Origin: an uncultured beta proteobacterium
GTDB lineage: Bacteria; Pseudomonadota; Gammaproteobacteria; Burkholderiales; Rhodocyclaceae
DNA: 64,000 nucleotides
Direction: 5' to 3'
Assembly: GCA_903886975.1 (NCBI GenBank)
Contig: CAISOB010000024.1
Location: 47,251 to 111,250 of the forward strand
A program made the translations under genes and the position numbers. Positions 8,275 through 16,859 of the stretch are shown here, piece by piece (positions within the stretch are counted from its first letter, which is position 1; each line of letters opens with the position of its first letter). The notes beneath the pieces are model-generated. The model saw only the letters and a program-made list of their open reading frames with translations. It searched no databases and was not told the origin of the DNA.

Positions 8275-9315
8275 ATGGATGCAGTGAGCAAATACACACG
8301 CCTGACCATAGACGACATTGCACGCATGGCGGGGGTTTCGCGCACCACCGCGAGCATGGTCCTGAACGGCCGCGCCGAACAGTTTCGCATTTCGACGGCG
8401 ACGCAGGAACGGGTCGTCGGCATCGCTCGCGAGCATCATTTCCAGCCTTCGCATTCGGCGCGGACGCTGCGTTCAGGCTGCAGCAACACGCTCGGACTCG
8501 TCGTCCCCGAGCTGACCAACTTTGCCCATGCGAGCCTCGCGCAAGCCATGGAGCCGATCTGCCACGCGGCCGGCTATCAGTTGCTGGTCGTCTCGAGCAA
8601 CGACGAGGCGGAACAGGAAGCGGCCGGCATCGAGCACCTGATCGCGCGCCAGGTCGACGGCCTGATCATTGTTCCCTGCTCGTCCGATCCCGAGCTCTAC
8701 CTCCATTGGAGCGCGCGCCTGCCGCTGTTCCTCGTCGATCGACGCGTCGGCAGCGCGGACCTGCCTTTCGTCGTCACCGACGCGCAAAGCGCCGTCACCA
8801 CGATGGTCTTCGACGCGGTGCGCGGCGGCGCCGAAGAGGCCTACCACTTCGGCGGACAGCCACATCTTTCGCCGAGCATCGACCGGCTCGCCGGCTTCCG
8901 CGCGGCGCTCGGCCAGGCCGGCCTGGCCGAGCGGGACGGTTGGGTGCGTACGCGCGATTACCGGCGCAGCAGCGGCTATGAACTGATGGCCGAATGCTTT
9001 CACGACCTCGGCCGCTACCCGCGCGTGCTGTTTACCGGCTCGATCACGCTGCTTGAGGGGGCCCTCGCCTTCATCAGCGAACACCGGCATTTCGACATCG
9101 CGCCCGAGCGCATGATGACCTTCGACGATCACTATCTGCTCGATTGCCTGCCGCTGCGCATCGATTCGATCGAGCAGGACAGCCGCGCGCTCGCAGCGAC
9201 CAGCCTGGAAAAACTGATCGGCGTTATCAACCGGCAAAAGCCGGCGTCGGAAACCATTCCGGCGCGCCTGCACTGGCGCAGCCGCAAGGTCGCTGCGCTA
9301 TCGCCAACGGCCTGA
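8275..9315 (+). CDS. LacI-family (Cra-like) transcriptional regulator 2
   Basis: A 346-residue repressor-type protein. The helix-turn-helix (TIDDIARMAGVSRTTASMVLNG, roughly residues 10-31) is canonical, and the following GRAEQFRIS insertion matches Cra-type proteins. The effector domain begins near LGLVVPE and ends with FDDHYLLDCLP. It lies 65 bases after the TRAP genes, behind a hairpin, so it may be partly co-transcribed. Because its operon has the palindrome at 4423, it is a good candidate for the autoregulated local repressor. That link is inferred. Confidence 0.9.
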   Translation: MDAVSKYTRLTIDDIARMAGVSRTTASMVLNGRAEQFRISTATQERVVGIAREHHFQPSHSARTLRSGCSNTLGLVVPELTNFAHASLAQAMEPICHAAGYQLLVVSSNDEAEQEAAGIEHLIARQVDGLIIVPCSSDPELYLHWSARLPLFLVDRRVGSADLPFVVTDAQSAVTTMVFDAVRGGAEEAYHFGGQPHLSPSIDRLAGFRAALGQAGLAERDGWVRTRDYRRSSGYELMAECFHDLGRYPRVLFTGSITLLEGALAFISEHRHFDIAPERMMTFDDHYLLDCLPLRIDSIEQDSRALAATSLEKLIGVINRQKPASETIPARLHWRSRKVAALSPTA

Positions 9316-9392
9316 GGCCGACGCGGCGACCGCTCGGGCGGCCCGGACAGCGCTCTTTGACTTTTCCCCGCGGTAGAGGAAGGCGGGCAATG

Positions 9393-9521
9393 GATTTTGC
9401 GCGCGCATCCACGGCGCGTCCTGATGACGCGCGCCGGCGCGCAGGGGCGATGCCGACGCGGCGAGAACTCGTCGACGTCTTCAAGAACAGATCACCATTG
9501 ACACTCAAAAGATGCGAGTGA
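9393..9521 (+). pseudogene. Possible decayed 3' end of a ribokinase gene
   Basis: Bases 9426-9442 (ACGCGCGCCGGCGCGCA) match a stretch of the rbsK 3' end at 4274-4290 exactly. With one base added just after it, the following sequence would read AMPTRRELVDVF, resembling the GMPTGEALTAF end of the ribokinase. No intact upstream domain is present. It may be a relic of a second PfkB-type kinase lost next to the lacI gene. Chance similarity in GC-rich DNA is possible. Confidence 0.35.
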
Positions 9522-9525
9522 TAAC
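9498..9525 (+). promoter_or_regulatory. Predicted promoter of the ABC sugar importer operon
   Basis: A perfect -35 TTGACA (9498-9503), a 16-base spacer and GATAAC (9520-9525) form a sigma70-like promoter in the 377-base gap before the binding-protein gene. About 10 bases after the -10, TGCTTACTCGA (9537-9547) matches 10 of 11 bases of the left part of the 18-base regulon palindrome, but the right arm is lost. The rest of the gap holds only the possible ribokinase relic. Confidence 0.45.
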
Positions 9526-9692
9526 CTGAAAAATAATGCTTACTCGATATCTGGCACCGCATTTAATCCGGCGCTGCGGTACGGCCATGGGGATAAGCGG
9601 GTCCGACAAGTGCAGAAATTCCTGTGATGGCAGCCGCACCTTTTCACGCTTTGGGCGACAAGAAGTTTAACTACAGCGGAGGTGAGTTGATC

Positions 9693-11027
9693 ATGAATTC
9701 AAGATCGAAGTTATCACGGCGGGATTTTTTGGCGGCTACGGCAGCGCTCGGCGGTTCGGCATTACTTGGCGCGCCCCGGCCGTCGTTTGCGGCAGAGGTC
9801 GATTGGAAGCGTTATGCGGGAACTACGATCGAGGTCAATCTGATCAAGAGTCCCCGTAGCGAGTGGATTTTGAAGAACCTCGCCGAATTTGAGACCTTGA
9901 CCGGAATCAAGGTCAATGCCGAAGCGACGCCCGAGCAACAGCAGCGGCAGAAGACGACGATCGAACTCAGTTCCGGCAAGCCCAGCTTCGACGTCGTGCA
10001 TCTGAGCTATCACGTGCAGAAGCGCCAATTCGAAAGAGGCGATTGGCTGGCTGATATCAGCGGCTTCTTCAAGGATCCCGCTTTGACCGATCCGTCCTTC
10101 TCCGCCGCCGACTTCGGGCAGGCCGGCTGGATGTTTGCAACGGACGCCAAAGGGCGGCTGCTTTCGCTGCCGTTCTCCGTTGATTATTTCATCCTCTACT
10201 GGAACAAGGATCTTTTCGAGAAGAAAGGCCTCCGTTATCCGCAGAGTTTCGATGAAATCGTCAATTGCGCCGAAGCTTTGACGGACAAGTCTTCCGGCAC
10301 CTACGGTTTTGTCGCGCGCGGTTTGAAGAATGCGAATGTACCGGTGTGGACCGCGCTGATGCTCGGGTGCGGCACCCCTTCGGTCAGCCCCGATGGAAAA
10401 ATACTGGCCGATTCGGACGAAGCCATCCTGGCGGCCAAGTACTATCAGCGCCTGATGTCGAAGTCTGCGCCGCCGGGCGTTTCCGGTTTCAACTGGGCGG
10501 AAGCGCAATCGGCCTTCCTGCAAGGCAAAATCGGGATGTGGATCGATGGGCTCGGTTTCGCGCCTCCGATCGAAGACCCGACGCGATCGAGGGTTGTCGG
10601 CAGAACCGGCTACGGCGTCATGCCGAAGGGGCCGAAGGAACAAGCTGCGGCGACAACCGGGGACGGCATCGGCGTGACACGGCAGAGTACCAAGAAAGAG
10701 GCCTCTTATCTCTTCTGCGAGTGGGTCGTTTCCAAGAAGATGGGCGCCGGCCTGCTGCAAACCGGGTCTGGCGTTCCTTTCCGCAGCGTGGTCATCGCCG
10801 ACCCCGAAGTGCGCAAGGGCGTCAAGATGCCGGCGGAATGGCTCGACGCGGTGCTCGGCAGCGCCAAGGTTTCCAAGCTGTCTCTGCCGGTCATCGTTCC
10901 CGTCACCGAATTCCGTGACATTTACGGCGTGGCGCTGACGAACATGATCGGTGGTGCCGATCCTGCCACTGAACTCAAGAAAGCAACGGCTCAATTCGCG
11001 CCGGTTCTCGCCAAGAGCGAAGGGTAG
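9693..11027 (+). CDS. ABC transporter sugar-binding protein (family 1)
   Basis: A 444-residue solute receptor of a carbohydrate ABC importer. The N-terminus has a twin-arginine signal (SRRDFLAATAALGGSALLG) ending near SFAAE, so it is probably exported folded by the Tat system. The body has the usual family-1 pattern, including LPFSVDYFILYWNKDLFEKKG and FLQGKIGMWIDG. I chose the ATG at 9693 because a GGAGGTGAG ribosome site precedes it and the Tat signal starts there. The ligand cannot be read from sequence. It heads an operon with two permeases and an ATPase. Confidence 0.9.
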   Translation: MNSRSKLSRRDFLAATAALGGSALLGAPRPSFAAEVDWKRYAGTTIEVNLIKSPRSEWILKNLAEFETLTGIKVNAEATPEQQQRQKTTIELSSGKPSFDVVHLSYHVQKRQFERGDWLADISGFFKDPALTDPSFSAADFGQAGWMFATDAKGRLLSLPFSVDYFILYWNKDLFEKKGLRYPQSFDEIVNCAEALTDKSSGTYGFVARGLKNANVPVWTALMLGCGTPSVSPDGKILADSDEAILAAKYYQRLMSKSAPPGVSGFNWAEAQSAFLQGKIGMWIDGLGFAPPIEDPTRSRVVGRTGYGVMPKGPKEQAAATTGDGIGVTRQSTKKEASYLFCEWVVSKKMGAGLLQTGSGVPFRSVVIADPEVRKGVKMPAEWLDAVLGSAKVSKLSLPVIVPVTEFRDIYGVALTNMIGGADPATELKKATAQFAPVLAKSEG

Positions 11028-11064
11028 GAGGGTAGCTCTCCGGCCCGGTTCGCTTGGTCCCGAT

Positions 11065-11096
11065 GCGTGAGCGCCCAGCCGGCGCTCACGCTTTTT
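11065..11096 (+). terminator. Intrinsic terminator after the binding-protein gene
   Basis: GCGTGAGCGCC (11065-11075) pairs perfectly with GGCGCTCACGC (11081-11091) around a five-base loop and is followed directly by TTTTT. It lies inside the operon, between binding protein and permease. Such a site commonly lets the receptor be made in excess over the membrane parts through partial read-through. Confidence 0.85.
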
Positions 11097-11113
11097 CAAC
11101 CAGATGAAAAATC

Positions 11114-12022
11114 ATGATCAGCACAGATAGAGCGGTCCCGTCCTACCGGCTGGCTCCCAATTATCGTCCCTTCGTCATGCCGGCGCTGATCGTCGTTTGC
11201 GCGGTGATCATTTTTCCGTGGGCATTCACGGTTTGGATGAGCGCCAATGACTGGACACTGGGCCAGGCACGCACCTTTGTCGGCGCGGAAAACTATATCA
11301 ACCTGGCATTGGACGCGCGCTTCTGGGAGTCTCTCTGGCATACGATTTACTATACGGCGCTGGCGGTGATTTTGCCCCTTTTTCTGGGAACGATCGCGGC
11401 GCTGATTTTTGACGAGCAATTCCCACTGCGGGGATTTCTGCGCGGCGTTTTCGTCATGCCGATGATGGCCACGCCTGTGGCCATCGCGCTGGTGTGGACG
11501 ATGATGTTCCATCCGCAGTTGGGCATCCTCAATTATTTCCTGTCGCTCGTCGGCATCGAGGCTCAGGGATGGATTTACGATCAGGCGACCGTCATTCCCT
11601 CGCTGGTCATCGTCGAGGTCTGGCAATGGACGCCGCTCGTGATGCTGATCGTCCTCGGCGGGCTGGCTGCTGTTCCTCGCGAGCCGTATGAAAGCGCCGA
11701 GATCGACGGCGCCAACGGTTGGCAGAAATTTCGCTATCTGACGCTGCCGATGATCGGGCCGTTCTTGATGATCGCGGTCATCATTCGCACGATCGACGCG
11801 CTGAAGAGTTTCGACATCATTTACGCGATGACGCAGGGCGGACCCGGTACCGCTTCCGAAACGATCAACATCTATCTCTATAACGTTGCGTTTTCGTATT
11901 ACAACATCGGCTATGCCTCGGCGATGGCGATCATTTTCTTCATCCTGATCGTCATTCTCTCGTTTGTGCTGCTGATCGTTCGGCAATGCACTGTCTGGTC
12001 GCAAGCGGGGGATGGTAAGTGA
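11114..12022 (+). CDS. ABC sugar transporter permease 1 (MalF/UgpA type)
   Basis: A 302-residue inner-membrane permease with about six helices. The EAA loop that docks the ATPase is visible as YESAEIDGANGWQKFRYLTLPMI near residues 195-217, and the C-terminal GGPGTASETINIYLYNVAF is typical of the CUT1 family. The gene follows the internal terminator and shares a 4-base GTGA overlap with the second permease. Confidence 0.9.
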   Translation: MISTDRAVPSYRLAPNYRPFVMPALIVVCAVIIFPWAFTVWMSANDWTLGQARTFVGAENYINLALDARFWESLWHTIYYTALAVILPLFLGTIAALIFDEQFPLRGFLRGVFVMPMMATPVAIALVWTMMFHPQLGILNYFLSLVGIEAQGWIYDQATVIPSLVIVEVWQWTPLVMLIVLGGLAAVPREPYESAEIDGANGWQKFRYLTLPMIGPFLMIAVIIRTIDALKSFDIIYAMTQGGPGTASETINIYLYNVAFSYYNIGYASAMAIIFFILIVILSFVLLIVRQCTVWSQAGDGK

Positions 12023-12840
12023 CTCATAAAATACTCGGCCGCATCGGCTTCCTTTTTGCCGCACTGGTCTTCGTTTCGCCGGTCGTGCTTTTTTTCCTGT
12101 GGATGCTGTCTCTGTCGCTCAAGTTCGAGATCGACAACGCCGCCTACCCGCCGGTTTTCATTCCCGAACATTTCGCCTGGTCGAACTACGTCAAGGTGTT
12201 TGCCGAGAATAATTTCTTCCGCTATTTCTGGAATTCGCTGCTGGTGACGGGGACTGCAACGCTGCTCGCGCTGGTGATCGGCGTACCGGCCGGCTATGGC
12301 ATCGCACGGCTGAAAGCGCAGAAGTCGGCCATCGTGATCATGATCGCGCGCATGACGCCAGGCTTGTCGTTCCTGATTCCGATGTTCCTGCTGTTTCAAT
12401 GGATGAATCTGATCGGTACGCTCTGGCCGCAAATCATCATTCACCTCGTGGTCACCGTGCCGCTCGTGGTCTGGATCATGATGGGCTATTTCGAGACGAC
12501 GCCGATCGAGCTCGAGGAAGCGGCGAGTATCGACGGCGCAACGAGCTGGCAGGTCTTCCGCATGGTTGCGCTGCCGATTGCCAAGCCGGGCATCGTCGTC
12601 TCGTTCATCCTGTCGATCATTTTTTCCTGGAATAACTTCGTATTTGGCGTCGTGCTGGCCAATCGCGAAACGCGGACGCTGCCTGTCGCCGTCTACAACA
12701 TGCTCTCGTTTGAACAGGTGAGTTGGGGACCGCTGGCCGCAGCCGCGCTGATCGTCACGCTGCCTGTCCTGATCCTGACGATGTTTGCGCAGAAAGAGAT
12801 TGTCGCCGGGCTGACTGCCGGAGCCGTCAAGGGCGGATGA
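12019..12840 (+). CDS. ABC sugar transporter permease 2 (MalG type)
   Basis: A 273-residue permease with six predicted helices and an EAA loop (IELEEAASIDGATSWQVFRM) near residues 160-180. The start is GTG at 12019, overlapping the TGA of the first permease, which indicates translational coupling. It forms the transmembrane pore with permease 1. Confidence 0.9.
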   Translation: MTHKILGRIGFLFAALVFVSPVVLFFLWMLSLSLKFEIDNAAYPPVFIPEHFAWSNYVKVFAENNFFRYFWNSLLVTGTATLLALVIGVPAGYGIARLKAQKSAIVIMIARMTPGLSFLIPMFLLFQWMNLIGTLWPQIIIHLVVTVPLVVWIMMGYFETTPIELEEAASIDGATSWQVFRMVALPIAKPGIVVSFILSIIFSWNNFVFGVVLANRETRTLPVAVYNMLSFEQVSWGPLAAAALIVTLPVLILTMFAQKEIVAGLTAGAVKGG

Positions 12841-12919
12841 CGAACGAATCGATTTGACGAATGGGCGCGGCGCTTTATGAATCCTGTTCTGCGTCCGCCA
12901 CAGGAAAAGGAAATTCGGT

Positions 12920-13984
12920 ATGGCCTCAGTAAGAATCGTTAACGCCAAGAAAAATTTTGGTGCCGTGAAGGTGATTCGGGGCGTAGACATCGATATCGCC
13001 GATGGCGAATTCGTCGTGCTTGTCGGTCCTTCGGGTTGCGGGAAATCGACCCTGCTGCGCATGATCGCGGGACTTGAGGAAGTCAGTGGCGGCGAAATCT
13101 ATATCGGACAAAGGGAAGTCAGCCACCTGCGTGCGCGCGACCGCGATATCGCCATGGTGTTTCAGAACTATGCGCTTTATCCGCACATGACGGTTTCCGA
13201 CAACATGGGTTTCGCGCTCAAGCTGAAGAAAGCCGGCGAGCAGGAAATGAACGACAAAGTCGCCAGGGCGGCGTCGATTCTCGGCCTCGAGAATCTTCTT
13301 GAGCGCCTGCCGCGCCAACTTTCCGGCGGACAACGCCAGCGGGTCGCCATGGGCCGCGCCATCGTTCGCGATCCTCAGGTCTTCCTGTTCGACGAGCCCT
13401 TGTCCAATCTGGATGCGAAGCTGCGCGTCCAGATGCGTGGCGAAATTCGGGCGCTGCATCGACGCATCGGCACGACGACGATTTATGTTACGCACGACCA
13501 GGTCGAAGCGATGACGATGGCCGACAAGATCGTCGTGCTCCACGACGGATTGGTCGAACAGATCGGCACACCGCTCGAACTCTATGATCGACCGGACAAT
13601 CTTTTCGTTGCCGGATTCATCGGCTCGCCGGCAATGAATTTTATCGACGGACGCATCGAGAACGGCGAATTCAAAGCGATCGGCGGCTTGGCTTTGCCCT
13701 TGCCCGAAGGTCTTCCGGCAGGGAAATTTGCCGGCGTCGAACTCGTTTATGGCATACGGCCTGAGCATATCCGGGCGAAAGCCGACGGCATTCAAGGCAC
13801 GGTCGATCTTGTCGAAGGAACCGGATCGGAAGTCTATGCCAAGCTTGATTGTCAGGGGCAAGCGATCTATTGCCTGTTCCGCGAACGTATCCAGATTGAA
13901 TACCAGCAGTCGCTTTGTATTGGACTGGATCCGTCGCTCGTTCATATCTTCGACAAGGCGACAGGAAAGCGCGTCGTCGTATAG
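12920..13984 (+). CDS. ABC sugar transporter ATP-binding protein (MalK/UgpC type)
   Basis: A 354-residue ATPase that powers the importer. Walker A is GPSGCGKST (about residues 36-44), the Q-loop lies at [12 protein letters not shown], the signature is [14 protein letters not shown], Walker B is [12 protein letters not shown] and the switch histidine is in [10 protein letters not shown]. The C-terminal regulatory domain of MalK-like proteins follows from about residue 235, with YGIRPEHI. It completes a full CUT1 importer. The 212 bases up to the convergent lyase gene hold nothing that can be supported. Confidence 0.92.
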   Translation: MASVRIVNAKKNFGAVKVIRGVDIDIADGEFVVLVGPSGCGKSTLLRMIAGLEEVSGGEIYIGQREVSHLRARDRDIAMVFQNYALYPHMTVSDNMGFALKLKKAGEQEMNDKVARAASILGLENLLERLPRQLSGGQRQRVAMGRAIVRDPQVFLFDEPLSNLDAKLRVQMRGEIRALHRRIGTTTIYVTHDQVEAMTMADKIVVLHDGLVEQIGTPLELYDRPDNLFVAGFIGSPAMNFIDGRIENGEFKAIGGLALPLPEGLPAGKFAGVELVYGIRPEHIRAKADGIQGTVDLVEGTGSEVYAKLDCQGQAIYCLFRERIQIEYQQSLCIGLDPSLVHIFDKATGKRVVV

Positions 13985-14196
13985 AGCCTTCGGCATATCG
14001 CGCATCCGCGCCCAGGGGGTGAAGGCCTGCGAAAGGAATCCGGGCGCCGCTGATCGAACGGATGTTCAAGTCCGACAAGCGCACGGCAAACGGTTCCGCC
14101 GGGAATATGCCCGGATGACGACCGTCCGAGCAGAAAGAATCCGGCGCGCGAGCTTGCAGGAAACGAAGCGTGGCCGCGGCCGCCGAGTTCAGCGCG

Positions 14197-15132
14197 TCAA
14201 CGGACGATGCCCAGCTCTTTTCTTAGCACCTCACCGAGGTGCATCATCTGCTGCATGGTGGTCTGGAAATGCGCCGAGTAGTAGTTGCCCGCTTCGCGCG
14301 CCCTGCTGGCGACGCTCTTGAAGTTGCCGATCGAGAGATGGTAATCCTTGGCGCAGATCGGGTAGTCGAGATACTCGGCGAGCGACGCTGTCGTCAGATA
14401 ATCCGAAACGATCAGCGCCTTTTCTGCGTCCTTCTGCCAGTTGTTGCACAGCCAGACGTAAAGCTCGGGATGGAAATTGGTCATCACGCCGCTGTAGCCA
14501 TGGCCGCCGGCCTGCAGCGAGGCGAGCAGGGTCTGCCCGTTGGCGTTGGCCAGATGCAGGCGGCTGCCCTTGATCAGCGCCAGGCGGCGGCGGATGGTTT
14601 CGATCTGGCAGCAGGTATCCTTGATGAAGGTATATCGACCGCTCTGCGCGCACCAGGCGACGACCTCGTCGGACAAGAGCCGCTTGTACGGAGCCGGACA
14701 TTCGTAGATGCCCAGCCCGACTTTGTCGGTCAATGCGGCAGTGATCTTCTTCACGTTGGCGAGCATCACCGCATCGCTCTCTCCGGCCATGGCAAAGCGA
14801 TTGCTGATCATGATCACGCTGTCGACGCCAGTCTCGGCCATCTTGCCCAGCTGCTCGATCTGTTGCGTCAAGCCACAGGCGGTGTGTCCGGAGGCGACGA
14901 CCGGGACGCGACCGGCAACATATTCGACGACGAAGCGCGTCAATTGCAGCGACTCGTCTTCCGCGAGGAAGAACATCTCGCTCGACTGACAGTTGGCGAA
15001 CAACCCGTCGACACCGGCGGCGAGATACCAGTCGATCAGTTTCTTCAGCGAATCCCAGTCGATTTGGCGGTTGTCATCAAAGGGGGTCAGCATGACCGGC
15101 CACACGCCCCGATACTTGTCATTAACAATCAT
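14197..15132 (-). CDS. DapA-superfamily lyase/aldolase, paralogue 2
   Basis: A 311-residue homologue of the lyase at 2202-3134, with the same special motifs: CQSSEM (Ser50-Ser51) in place of GTTGE, GIYECPAPYKRLLSD with Tyr143, and the likely Schiff-base lysine Lys171 in TFIKD. Both proteins also share TNFHPxLYxWL. The pair therefore forms one distinct subgroup. It is last of a three-gene minus-strand operon, kinase then isomerase then lyase, with 34 bases between isomerase and lyase. An AGGA ribosome site lies before the ATG. The product of its reaction is unknown; an oxo-acid lyase step is the best guess. Confidence 0.85.
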   Translation of the reverse strand: MIVNDKYRGVWPVMLTPFDDNRQIDWDSLKKLIDWYLAAGVDGLFANCQSSEMFFLAEDESLQLTRFVVEYVAGRVPVVASGHTACGLTQQIEQLGKMAETGVDSVIMISNRFAMAGESDAVMLANVKKITAALTDKVGLGIYECPAPYKRLLSDEVVAWCAQSGRYTFIKDTCCQIETIRRRLALIKGSRLHLANANGQTLLASLQAGGHGYSGVMTNFHPELYVWLCNNWQKDAEKALIVSDYLTTASLAEYLDYPICAKDYHLSIGNFKSVASRAREAGNYYSAHFQTTMQQMMHLGEVLRKELGIVR

Positions 15133-15166
15133 TACTCAATCCTAAAAATAATTTGGCCGGCAGCAA

Positions 15167-16816
15167 CTACATCAAGTCCGCGGCGTCGCCGGCAACCAGC
15201 ACCTCGATATTCTGCGTGATCGCCTGCGCAATGAAAGCGCGCAGCACATCCTGCAGCTTCGCCTCATCGACATAGGCGATCGTGATGTGGTTGCTTTGGT
15301 GCCCGGCCATCAGGTCGTCGCGGCCGACGCCGTCGAGCGTGCAGTTGAGGAGCGGCCATTCGTAAGTCGTCGCCCGCCGGCGGCGCTCGAACTCGGCGGC
15401 CGGCAGCTCGACGGCATGCGCCGTGCCGATGTGCAGAACGACCTGCGTGCCTTCGTAGTGGGCGCGCGCCCAGATCAGGCGGCCTGCCTTGCCCTGGCCG
15501 GCAATCGTCGCGCCGCCCTTGGGGAAGTACATCGCCGGCTGGCGGTAGCCGGTCGCGCCGGCAATCCCACCCTTGATGTGCGCGAATGGCACCGACCCCG
15601 AGATCTCGAGATCCCAGTAGAAAGTGCCGGCAAATTCGCTGCCCCAGCGGATGTCATGCAGGGTCGTTTCGGCCGGCAGGCCGAGCGAGTCGAGCAGTCG
15701 CCAGAGCATGGTCTGTGGAATCGCCGTGCCCATGTCGACTTCGTTGATGCAGGGAATCGCTTTGCCCGGGCGGATAATCTTGCCGGCCTCGTCCGGAATC
15801 GGGAAACGCTCGGCCGAACCGATCGCGCCTTCGGCGAAATCGGATGCCGCGCACGATTGCGCGAGCCCCTGCTGATATTGCACACCGACCGCGGACAGGC
15901 CGAAGCGCTCGGTGAAGCGCGCCATCGCGATCAGCATCGCGCACTGTTCGAGCACCTGGTCGCGCGTGAGATCCTTGGCAGGGTCGCTGCCGAACTTGAA
16001 CTTCATGCCACGCGCCTCGTACCACTTCAGGCACTCTTCACGCAGCGCCGCCGGCACCTTGGCCATCTCGACGAGCAGCGCCGACTGCGACAGGCTTTCC
16101 ATCGGCATGCCGATATCGACCAGCGCCTTTTGCGGAAAGACGCCGTTGATCATACCCATGCAGAAGCTGTCGAACAGCCCGATGATTTCCTTGTGCTGCA
16201 ACACGTATTCGCCGACCTGCCGGCCGATCGCCCAGGCCGGCGTCGCAGCGGCCGGATGCTTGGCGTCGACGCGCTGCAGATACGAGGTGTCGTGCACGAT
16301 CTTGCCGGTCTTGAGCCAGGACTCGAGGCCCTTGAAGAAGAACTCGTCGTCGAACTCCGCCGACCACAGGCGCGCATAGTCCTTGCCGAGGCTGGTCAGC
16401 GTCCCGGCCATGCACAGCATGCCGACGAGGCCCGGCCAGGTGCCGTCGAAGTTGGCGAGCAGCAGTACCGGGCCGCGATGTTTGGCAAGGCTGGGCGCAA
16501 GGTGGTGCGAATACTGCCAGGCGGTGAGCAGGACAATGACCGGCGCCTGCGGATCGATGCTGGCGAAGAGATCGCTGCCTTCGCGCTGGCTGCTGATGAA
16601 GCCGTGCCCCTTGTCGCCCTTGTACAGGTGCGCGCGCTTGGCCTGGTAGCCGAAGCGCGTCGACAAAGCATCTTCAAGCTTGGTTTCGAACTTGCTCTGT
16701 ACCGGCCAGCATTCGACATTGGCCGATTCGCGCAGGTCGGCGTTGGTGACCAGCAGCACTTCTTGCTTGCCAGCCTTGATCAGCGGTTTCGATTCGGGGA
16801 GATTCAGGGTGAGCAT
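15167..16816 (-). CDS. L-fucose/L-arabinose isomerase family protein
   Basis: A 549-residue protein of the FucI/AraA superfamily, which interconverts aldoses and ketoses with Mn2+. Likely metal ligands are the acidic residues in NEVDMGTAIP and the histidine in AGHQSNHITI near the C-terminus, in the order seen in FucI. I chose the ATG at 16814-16816 with a GAGGATA ribosome site; a longer frame upstream only reads through the kinase gene. It sits 43 bases after the FGGY kinase, so isomerase plus kinase would convert an aldose to a ketose phosphate. Which aldose is used cannot be told. Confidence 0.82.
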   Translation of the reverse strand: MLTLNLPESKPLIKAGKQEVLLVTNADLRESANVECWPVQSKFETKLEDALSTRFGYQAKRAHLYKGDKGHGFISSQREGSDLFASIDPQAPVIVLLTAWQYSHHLAPSLAKHRGPVLLLANFDGTWPGLVGMLCMAGTLTSLGKDYARLWSAEFDDEFFFKGLESWLKTGKIVHDTSYLQRVDAKHPAAATPAWAIGRQVGEYVLQHKEIIGLFDSFCMGMINGVFPQKALVDIGMPMESLSQSALLVEMAKVPAALREECLKWYEARGMKFKFGSDPAKDLTRDQVLEQCAMLIAMARFTERFGLSAVGVQYQQGLAQSCAASDFAEGAIGSAERFPIPDEAGKIIRPGKAIPCINEVDMGTAIPQTMLWRLLDSLGLPAETTLHDIRWGSEFAGTFYWDLEISGSVPFAHIKGGIAGATGYRQPAMYFPKGGATIAGQGKAGRLIWARAHYEGTQVVLHIGTAHAVELPAAEFERRRRATTYEWPLLNCTLDGVGRDDLMAGHQSNHITIAYVDEAKLQDVLRAFIAQAITQNIEVLVAGDAADLM

Positions 16817-16859
16817 TGCAGTATCCTCGCAGCGAGTTGATCGGTGGCATGCGAACCGC

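Noticed and set aside
6923..8323. A 466-codon open frame on the minus strand
   Set aside because: It is antisense to dctM, with a low-complexity His/Gln/Asp-rich translation.
13985..14196. Gene remnant between the ABC ATPase and lyase 2
   Set aside because: Open frames there give only Arg-rich text without any family match.
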